A stretch of DNA of 6,751 nucleotides from a bacterium (GTDB lineage Bacteria > UBA9089 > CG2-30-40-21): the NCBI GenBank assembly GCA_030018795.1, contig JASEHA010000127.1, positions 1 through 6,751 on the forward strand, read 5' to 3'. This document shows positions 1 to 4,343 of the stretch, piece after piece. The notes beneath the pieces were generated by a model. That model ran no database searches and was not told the origin of the DNA. It was given only the letters and a program-made list of their open reading frames with translations. The first letter of the stretch is position 1; each line of letters opens with the position of its first letter. The position numbers and the translations under genes are program-made.

Positions 1-70
1 AATGCTCTTTTTACATGAGGCATTATGAGACAGTTGGCTTTATCGAATATTCAGACCGATTTTTTTGTCC

Positions 71-99
71 TTGACAGATACTTTGATTTATGGTATCAT
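71..99 (+). promoter_or_regulatory. Strong sigma70-type promoter upstream of the small membrane-protein operon
   Basis: A perfect -35 box TTGACA (71-76) is followed, after exactly 17 bases, by TATCAT (94-99). A TGG directly before it matches the extended -10 rule (TGn). Transcription would start near 105-107, giving a leader of about 220 nt before the TTG start at 325. No other good promoter is visible nearer the gene. The same TTGACA-17 architecture with TGG before the -10 recurs at 3604-3632. This is a sequence match only. Confidence 0.7.
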
Positions 100-130
100 A
101 TTTAATTAAATGGTTATGAAAGGGTAATGC

Positions 131-318
131 GTCAGTGAAATGTGGGATTTTCTACAGGAAAGATACACACCCGATACCCAATCTCAAGAGTTGATTTTCT
201 GTATTCCCCTCTAAATAAAGGATTAGGGGGGTGCGTAAGTTCATTTCACTAAAACAGAATATACCTTCCGCTAAACAATTTCTCCCCATTTCACTGACAT
301 ATTACATGAAAGGAGAAA
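131..318 (+). promoter_or_regulatory. Structured 5' leader with alternative pairings around the ribosome binding site
   Basis: The segment 131-142 (GTCAGTGAAATG) is perfectly complementary to 287-298. With one bulged base (143) the helix extends by GGG/CCC (144-146 with 284-286). The core of the same strand, 134-142, is also complementary to a second copy of CATTTCACT at 242-250, so two long-range helices compete. Separately, TTTCTCC at 279-285 is complementary to 312-318, which covers most of the Shine-Dalgarno site AAGGAG (310-315). That helix would be crossed by the 131-142/287-298 helix but not by the 134-142/242-250 helix. A C-rich/G-rich imperfect hairpin lies at about 206-229. The layout resembles a switchable leader. 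I do not recognise a known riboswitch class, and it could instead be a palindromic repeat that happens to be transcribed. Confidence 0.4.
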
Positions 319-324
319 ATTAAA

Positions 325-606
325 TTGACAATTCAAAATATCTCAATAATTATTGCAATGGTTGGTGGATTCGTAGGAATAATAGGTGGGACAATTGGTG
401 TCTTGTTAGTTTGGATAAAATATGAAAATAGGTTAACAACCCTCGAAGTAGATATCAAAAGTGTAAAAGATTTATATGGAAAATTAGAACAACGACATTA
501 TGAAATGCTCTTACATAATGAAATGCTCTTACATAAAATCTATGAAGATAAAAGCAGTACAACTTCTGCACTTAAATACGATAAAACTAATAGAGAAAAG
601 AGGTAG
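325..606 (+). CDS. Small membrane-anchored coiled-coil protein, unknown function
   Basis: This 93-residue protein starts at TTG (325), supported by a strong Shine-Dalgarno AAGGAG at 310-315, nine bases upstream. A later ATG at codon 12 lies inside the membrane segment and lacks a comparable site. Residues about 7-31 form one hydrophobic, glycine-rich transmembrane helix (motif GGFVGIIGGTIGVLLVW). Residues about 33-72 are a charged, heptad-like helix likely to form a coiled coil, and the tail is short, basic and polar. The coiled-coil end carries a six-residue duplication (EMLLHN/EMLLHK) from an exact 18-bp tandem repeat. The gene is followed after four bases by another small single-TM gene. 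I do not recognise a family. The topology (N-terminal TM, then coiled coil) is the reverse of XhlA-type phage haemolysin proteins, so a holin-like role would be speculation. Confidence 0.7.
   Translation: MTIQNISIIIAMVGGFVGIIGGTIGVLLVWIKYENRLTTLEVDIKSVKDLYGKLEQRHYEMLLHNEMLLHKIYEDKSSTTSALKYDKTNREKR
501..536 (+). repeat. Exact 18-bp tandem duplication inside the first small ORF
   Basis: Bases 501-518 and 519-536 are identical (TGAAATGCTCTTACATAA). Since 18 is a multiple of three, the reading frame is kept and residues EMLLHN/EMLLHK are repeated in the coiled-coil tail. The absence of any mismatch suggests a recent slippage or duplication event. Confidence 0.95.
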
Positions 607-610
607 AAAA

Positions 611-847
611 ATGGGATCAAATCTAAATTTAGAAGAGAAAAAAAATATGTTGTTAGAAAAAGTAGCAAATCGCTCTATCACCTCAGATGAGGTGATAGAG
701 TTATCTGAAATCTTAGAAGAAGAATCTGCAACACGAGAAATGAATGAAGGTGTCCGCACCTTAATCATGCTTGGACTTGGTGCATTAGGAGGTTATTTGT
801 TAACAAGAGCCTCTATGCAAGATAAAATTATATGTCATGGAAGATAG
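611..847 (+). CDS. Small protein with C-terminal glycine-rich TM helix, unknown function
   Basis: This 78-residue protein starts at ATG 611, four bases after the upstream stop, with a purine-rich AAGAGG site at about 598-603. The open frame runs further upstream, but that part overlaps the preceding gene and has no ribosome binding site. Residues 1-45 are acidic and helical (EEKKNMLLEKVANRS, then DEVIELSEILEEE). Residues about 48-66 are a single hydrophobic helix with small-residue spacing (LGLGALGGYLL) that suits helix packing. A short basic tail follows. The close spacing indicates co-translation with the 93-residue membrane coiled-coil protein, so the two may act together. No family is recognised and no catalytic motif is visible. 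The bases encoding residues 21-30 form a perfect 13-bp inverted repeat. Confidence 0.7.
   Translation: MGSNLNLEEKKNMLLEKVANRSITSDEVIELSEILEEESATREMNEGVRTLIMLGLGALGGYLLTRASMQDKIICHGR
673..700. repeat. Perfect 13-bp inverted repeat within a coding region
   Basis: CTCTATCACCTCA (673-685) and its exact reverse complement (688-700) are separated by only two bases (GA). The dyad lies inside the 78-residue ORF, where it encodes part of RSITSDEVIEL. It could act as a protein-binding operator, an mRNA hairpin, or be a by-product of a template-switch mutation. Confidence 0.9.
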
Positions 848-901
848 TTTGGCTAATCATAATTTATAAGGCAATGAAAGTATAGATGCAGAGCTTGTTC
901 C

Positions 902-934
902 TGCCTTTTACATAGGCAACCACAAGGAGGTTGC
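902..934. other. Two overlapping small hairpins between convergent genes
   Basis: TGCCT (902-906) can pair with AGGCA (914-918), and GCAACC (916-921) can pair with GGTTGC (929-934). The two stems overlap and so are mutually exclusive. They sit in the 102-bp gap where the + strand small-protein unit meets the - strand polyferredoxin gene, where a terminator would be expected. Neither is followed by a clear T-tract on either strand, so the terminator role is weak. Confidence 0.2.
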
Positions 935-949
935 AGCTACTGCCTCAGT

Positions 950-2239
950 TTAACGCTGCCCCCTGCCAACAACTCGAATAGCCGCATTACCCTGAATAGG
1001 ACATTTATTTTCACAGACACCACATCCGATACATTTCTTTTTATCAACAACAGGTCTCTTCTGCCTATCTATACTTATGGCATTATACAGGCATTGCTCA
1101 TCACATATCAGGCACAGCTTCCCATCTTGTGTATAGGCAAGACATCGTTTCGTATCTATTACTGCTGTACCAATTTTCCACTTCCGTTTTTCATCCTCGT
1201 CAAGCCGTTGAATTGCCCCAGAGGGACAAACCTGTCCACATAGGTTGCAATAATCCTCACATGCTCCAATCCTTGGCATCAACCTTGGGCTGCCAAGACC
1301 AATCAACCCTGAGCCAAAGAAATCAGGGACAAGTCCATGGCTGATACATACCTTTGTGCATGCCCCGCATCTGATGCAGGCAATCTTGAATCTATCCTCT
1401 GGCAATGCCCCTGGCGGACGAATCGGACGGATAAGATGACTATCCTGAGTAGATGGAATTACTCGCATCACTGAGGAAGATATTAGCCCAGCACCCATGG
1501 CAAATATTATCCCTCTACGAGTTACATCTATTTTTTCTATGGCAGGACTGCCAAAACAAAAGACAACAGCCCCTTTTGGACAGCTTTGCTGACACCTAAA
1601 ACAGAGCAGGCAGTCATTCTGTTTAAGATTCATCCAGCATACTTGACTGCATTTTTTGCATTGAGTACAGGCAGGCGACACCAGACGATTAATCCGCTTG
1701 TATCTGGAAAGTAAAGCCAATAACCCGCCAAGGGGGCAGAGTGATTGACACCATTTTCGACGGAAAAACATGATTAGCACAAATATGGTCAGGGTAAGGA
1801 TGAAGTATGGGGTGTAGCTATGCCAGGATAAAATAAAGCAGAATATCCTCTGCACAAGACAGAGTGGTTCAATATGCCATAAAAATGGAGGGCAAAGCAC
1901 AAGCCCAATAAGCAGATAGTATTTCATCCCTTGCTGAACACAAGGTATCCTTTTTAGAAAAAAGGGGAAAAAAATATGAGAATATTCGAGTAAGCAGCCC
2001 AATGGACATATCCAGCCGCAGAATACCCGTCCAAGGATTAGTGTCAATCCAATCAGGATGATGCCAGGGATAAGGAAAATAGCATTTAAGAAAAGAAAAG
2101 GGGAAAACTGAGGGAATATGGTGACAAATCTTCCCAATGATAGTGGATATGCAGTATAATAAATCAACACAAAAAAGGTTATAAGGCTTGCCAACTGAAC
2201 GGCTTTACGGATATAAAACATTGTCTGCTTCCATTCCAT
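950..2239 (-). CDS. Membrane polyferredoxin, NapH-NapG-like fusion (4Fe-4S electron transfer protein)
   Basis: This 429-residue protein probably passes electrons between the quinone pool and periplasmic or membrane partners. Residues 1-160 carry several membrane helices (about 13-33, 47-70, 107-121, 124-138, 143-160). They include the NapH signature GRVFCGWICPLG (70-81) and a second CxxxCP at 164-169 (WCQSLCPLGG). Two cytoplasmic-type ferredoxin motifs follow: C191/C194/C197/C201 and C210/C213/C216/C220-P. At 240-258 there is TRRGIIFAMGAG plus a hydrophobic stretch, resembling the Tat signal of NapG. The C-terminal part is NapG-like: C288/C291/C294/C298, C327/C331/C334/C338-P, C366/C376/C379/C383 and C403/C406/C409/C413-P. 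Start ATG 2239 has GGAG (within GTGTGGAG) about nine bases upstream; codon 7 is an alternative start. It lies downstream of, and probably co-transcribed with, the secreted FN3 protein gene. No nitrate reductase catalytic gene is present, so nap gene names are not assigned. Confidence 0.85.
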   Translation of the reverse strand: MEWKQTMFYIRKAVQLASLITFFVLIYYTAYPLSLGRFVTIFPQFSPFLFLNAIFLIPGIILIGLTLILGRVFCGWICPLGCLLEYSHIFFPFFLKRIPCVQQGMKYYLLIGLVLCPPFLWHIEPLCLVQRIFCFILSWHSYTPYFILTLTIFVLIMFFRRKWCQSLCPLGGLLALLSRYKRINRLVSPACTQCKKCSQVCWMNLKQNDCLLCFRCQQSCPKGAVVFCFGSPAIEKIDVTRRGIIFAMGAGLISSSVMRVIPSTQDSHLIRPIRPPGALPEDRFKIACIRCGACTKVCISHGLVPDFFGSGLIGLGSPRLMPRIGACEDYCNLCGQVCPSGAIQRLDEDEKRKWKIGTAVIDTKRCLAYTQDGKLCLICDEQCLYNAISIDRQKRPVVDKKKCIGCGVCENKCPIQGNAAIRVVGRGQR

Positions 2240-2261
2240 AAGATATGCTCCACACCGTTAA

Positions 2262-3047
2262 TTACCTTATAATCACAGCCTTTTTCAAGTCCTTAAAATC
2301 ACCAGCACTAAAATAAATGATATATGTCCCAGAGGCAAGGGTTTTGTTCTCTTCATCCTCCCCATGCCAATCCGGCAGCCAATGTTCTCCTGCCAGCATT
2401 GTTTCATCCAACAATGTCTTTATCAATCGACCGCTAAGGGTGTATATCCTGATAGTAACATGCTCTGGTTTGTCTAAGATATATCTAATCTGCATAGCTT
2501 CCTGCTTGTCAGGATAAAACAGATTGTTGTATGGGGTAAACTTTCTTTCAGCCGGCATGGTTGTAACCGTAGCTGTTACCCATGAGGATGTGCCATATTC
2601 ATTGTAAGACTGCAAGCGATAGGTATAGGTTGTATTGGAGATGAGGTGGTCAGAATCCTGATAGTTATTTATATCTTTGCCAATCACGTCCATCGGCATA
2701 AATTCACCATCACCCATCCTTCTTTCTATCACAAACCCCGCCTCTGAGATAGAGGTATCCTGCCAGCTAAGCGATACCTGTGTGCTGGAAATGGCTTTTG
2801 CTTGTAGATTGAATGGTTGGTTCGATTTGCCAGTTTGGGGTGTCCATCCTGGCACATAGCCGACAAAGCCAGTATAATTGCCACCCTGTATTAGCCCACC
2901 AACCGGTTGACCAATAAGCCCAAATGACTGATATATGGCTGATGAATTCGATCCGCCTATTTGAACTACTACCCACCAATCTATATCATCTGCCTGAGAC
3001 AGATAGGGGTAGATAATTATCGCTATGGTTATTAATAGTCTTAGCAT
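2262..3047 (-). CDS. Secreted fibronectin type III / FlgD-like Ig domain protein
   Basis: With the ATG at 3047 the protein has 261 residues. A GTG at 3059 adds four residues, but AGGA (3061-3064) would then sit only one base from the start, against 13 bases for the ATG, so the start is uncertain. Residues 1-19 form a signal peptide (MLRLLITIAIII... ending SQA). Residues about 22-67 resemble a short beta-rich module (IGQPVGG, GGNYTGFVGYVPGW) found before FN3 domains in secreted proteins. Residues 79-163 are an FN3 domain (SSTQVSLSWQD, NTTYTYRLQSYNEYG). Residues about 172-261 match a FlgD-like Ig domain (VTIRIYTLSGRLIKTL, LASGTYIIYF) ending in the characteristic KKAVIIR; such domains also resemble type IX secretion tails. 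No enzyme motif is seen, so a surface or scaffold role is inferred. It is the first gene of the unit, 22 bp ahead of the polyferredoxin. Confidence 0.8.
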   Translation of the reverse strand: MLRLLITIAIIIYPYLSQADDIDWWVVVQIGGSNSSAIYQSFGLIGQPVGGLIQGGNYTGFVGYVPGWTPQTGKSNQPFNLQAKAISSTQVSLSWQDTSISEAGFVIERRMGDGEFMPMDVIGKDINNYQDSDHLISNTTYTYRLQSYNEYGTSSWVTATVTTMPAERKFTPYNNLFYPDKQEAMQIRYILDKPEHVTIRIYTLSGRLIKTLLDETMLAGEHWLPDWHGEDEENKTLASGTYIIYFSAGDFKDLKKAVIIR

Positions 3048-3097
3048 AAGTATAAGCACATCCTTTTAGGCTGAAGCTACCAGCGTCTGTATACCTT

Positions 3098-3126
3098 AAT
3101 ATACACCATATTTCGATATTTGTCTA
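3098..3126 (-). promoter_or_regulatory. Promoter of the FN3-polyferredoxin operon
   Basis: On the minus strand, TAGACA (3121-3126, 5/6 match to TTGACA) is followed by a 17-base spacer and TATATT (3098-3103, 5/6 match to TATAAT). Transcription would begin near 3090-3092, giving a leader of about 43 nt before ATG 3047. No operator dyad overlaps the boxes. Confidence 0.6.
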
Positions 3127-3170
3127 CCAAAATTTTCGATCTGTGCGGTTGAAATTACCACAAAGGAACA

Positions 3171-3243
3171 CGAATCGCACGAATTAACGAATGCCACGAA
3201 CTATTTAGAGATATTTGTCTTATTCGTCCATTCGTGATATTCG
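3171..3243. repeat. Imperfect inverted repeat of CACGAAT-type motifs
   Basis: The arms 3171-3192 and 3222-3243 are complementary at 18 of 22 positions around a 29-base loop. Both arms are built from the short motif CGAAT/CACGAAT, which also occurs singly nearby (CACGAA at 3195-3200). It lies in the 700-bp gene-poor spacer and belongs to no coding frame I can support. It is probably an intergenic repeat family of this genome. A minor cruciform or RNA hairpin role is possible. Confidence 0.6.
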
Positions 3244-3254
3244 AGAGGACGGGG

Positions 3255-3571
3255 GTGAGCGTTGCATAGTTGCTTCAATATTTACAAAGACTTACGACAA
3301 TTTTTGGCACAAGAATCTGCCATCTCTAACCTCTTGCGATTTTTACAGTTATGAAGAATCTGCTGCAATTTACAATATTTATAAGCTGTGTGTCTGCCAA
3401 TTTCAGCTAATTTTGGCAAATTTTAGTAAATCGTAGAAATTCGCATCACACATCATGTCAAGCATCTCAACGACTTATGACATTTGTCAAGTTGGGGTTT
3501 TTGTGTGATTTTGGGACTATTTTTGTTGTAAGTGCTTATTCTTATAGGCTTATAGCTTATGCAACGCTCAC
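3255..3571. mobile_element. MITE-like element with 14-bp perfect terminal inverted repeats (317 bp)
   Basis: GTGAGCGTTGCATA (3255-3268) and its exact reverse complement (3558-3571) bound a 289-bp AT-rich interior. A second, subterminal inverted pair (ACTTACGACAA at 3290-3300 against 3523-3533, 10/11 matching) lies at nearly equal distance from each end, 21 and 24 bases. Other dyads sit within, such as ATCACACA 3445-3452 with 3502-3509, and ATGTCA 3455-3460 with 3478-3483. The one longish open frame inside (3215-3436) starts outside the element and looks unlike a protein. Nested inverted ends without a transposase are what a non-autonomous element would show. I do not see a clear target-site duplication, and no insertion sequence family is assigned. 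Confidence 0.5.
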
Positions 3572-3603
3572 ATAATTTGGAGAGCTATATTTAAAAATTT
3601 ATC

Positions 3604-3632
3604 TTGACAAATTCAAAAAATTCTGGTATTAT
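3604..3632 (+). promoter_or_regulatory. Near-consensus promoter upstream of the HsdM fragment
   Basis: TTGACA (3604-3609), a 17-base spacer and TATTAT (3627-3632), with TGG before the -10 giving an extended -10. The predicted start near 3638-3640 places the hairpin at 3645-3691 almost at the 5' end of the transcript. The leader to ATG 3769 is about 130 nt. This is the strongest promoter match in the window. Confidence 0.75.
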
Positions 3633-3638
3633 CAAAAA

Positions 3639-3721
3639 ACTGCTCAACTCCTGGTTCTCTCTTCGCTTCGCTCGGGGAGAACCAGGAGTTGGAACAGATG
3701 CCCTTCGGACACTGCTCAACT
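3639..3721. repeat. Perfect 15-bp hairpin flanked by 11-bp direct repeats
   Basis: CAACTCCTGGTTCTC (3645-3659) pairs perfectly with 3677-3691 around a 17-base loop rich in TTCGC. The 11-mer ACTGCTCAACT occurs at 3639-3649 and again at 3711-3721, bracketing the hairpin with a 72-base period. The segment is more GC-rich than its surroundings. It could be a short inserted palindromic repeat, with the 11-mers as duplicated ends, or a leader hairpin affecting stability or early termination. No T-tract follows the stem, so a simple intrinsic terminator is unlikely. Confidence 0.75.
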
Positions 3722-3768
3722 GCCACATTAGACTATAAATAATATAATAATATTGAGGAGGGTTAATT

Positions 3769-4092
3769 ATGTTTCAAACATTAGAGGCTGTAACTGATAA
3801 ACAGGGTAATGTGCAATTAAAAGATTTTATATCTTGCTACAACCCTTCTAATAGAAATAATCGCAAGGAAACATATTCGGACAAAAATCCTGAAGGTCGT
3901 TGGCGCAGATTTACCTATGATGAAATTATTGCCCGCGATAAGACAAGCCTTGATATTTTCTGGCTTAAAGATAAAAGTTTAACTGATCTCGATAATCTTC
4001 CTGATACTGATGAACTGGCAGCAGAGATTATTGAAAACATCGAGGCAGGATTGGAAAGTTTTAAGGAGATTATCGAGACGCTGAAGAATTAA
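3769..4092 (+). CDS. Orphan C-terminal fragment of type I restriction-modification methylase (HsdM-like)
   Basis: The 107 residues match the C-terminal tail of N6-adenine methylases of type I systems. Diagnostic stretches are YNPSNRNNR (24-32), GRWRRFTYDEIIARDK (43-58), TSLDIFWLKDKSL (59-71) and LAAEIIENIEAGLESF (83-98), close to what I recall of family tails. The SAM-binding and NPPY-type catalytic motifs of the full protein (usually about 500 residues) are absent. An in-frame TGA at 3754-3756 closes the frame 12 bases upstream, so this is not simply a mis-chosen start. It has its own strong Shine-Dalgarno GAGGAGGG (3755-3762), start ATG 3769 and a near-consensus promoter. No hsdR or hsdS is nearby. 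It is either a remnant that kept or acquired expression signals or a free-standing small protein that might bind HsdS or HsdM partners. It cannot methylate by itself. Confidence 0.8.
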   Translation: MFQTLEAVTDKQGNVQLKDFISCYNPSNRNNRKETYSDKNPEGRWRRFTYDEIIARDKTSLDIFWLKDKSLTDLDNLPDTDELAAEIIENIEAGLESFKEIIETLKN

Positions 4093-4171
4093 AGGTGTAG
4101 GATAGGAGAACAATGTTGAATTGCTCGCCATCATCCTTTTAATCCTGACAATCTGCGGTCATCTGGGAAAA

Positions 4172-4286
4172 TTCGGTGGTGGGTGAGATTAGCTTACAAT
4201 ACATCATCTGGTAGTGGAAGACGTATAGTTGCCACTACATATTGTGCCCAATATTAGCTTGTAAGCTAATCTCACCCACCACCGAA
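4172..4286. repeat. Palindromic 115-bp element with perfect 28-bp arms (MITE-like)
   Basis: The arm 4172-4199 (beginning TTCGGTGGTGGGTGAG) is exactly complementary to 4259-4286. Inside the 59-bp centre are nested stems: CAATA 4197-4201 with 4240-4244, and GTAGTGG 4211-4217 with 4232-4238. The right arm also forms its own small palindrome with the adjacent bases (ATTAGCTT 4253-4260 with 4263-4270), a feature the left arm lacks. The flanks contain degenerate ATCTGCGG/ATCTGTGG motifs (4151-4158, 4297-4304). The element fills the gap between the HsdM fragment and the transporter. It may terminate transcription or be a non-autonomous mobile repeat. It encodes nothing evident. Confidence 0.8.
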
Positions 4287-4343
4287 ATCTGTGCAAATCT
4301 GTGGATATATTGATTGCATAGCTCGAATATTTTTGGAGGAGCC

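Noticed and set aside
1..66. Possible rho-independent terminator ending in the T-run at 59-66
   Set aside because: Only a four-base stem (ATCG/CGAT) can be drawn before the T-run, too weak to call.
529..768. Minus-strand frame of 79 codons opposite the small membrane-protein genes
   Set aside because: It is antisense to two well-supported genes with strong ribosome binding sites, is phenylalanine/serine-rich as an antisense shadow would be, and has no plausible start signals.
950..2239. Assignment as a bona fide periplasmic nitrate reductase component (napG/napH)
   Set aside because: No napA, napB or other nitrate reductase gene is present, and NapGH-like polyferredoxins serve many systems, so gene symbols would overstate the evidence.
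3215..3436. Open frame of 73 codons in the large spacer
   Set aside because: It starts in one repeat and lies mostly within the MITE-like element, has no ribosome binding site, and its composition does not look like a protein family.
3639..3721. CRISPR-like reading of the direct repeat pair ACTGCTCAACT
   Set aside because: Only two copies of an 11-mer with a palindromic segment between them; there are no further repeats, no regular spacers and no cas genes.
4113..4142. Nine-codon ORF (MLNCSPSSF) with a good AGGAG site at 4104-4108, directly after the HsdM fragment
   Set aside because: It could be the relic of the start of a next gene in a former restriction operon, but nine codons give no similarity to judge and there is no frame continuing past the stop.
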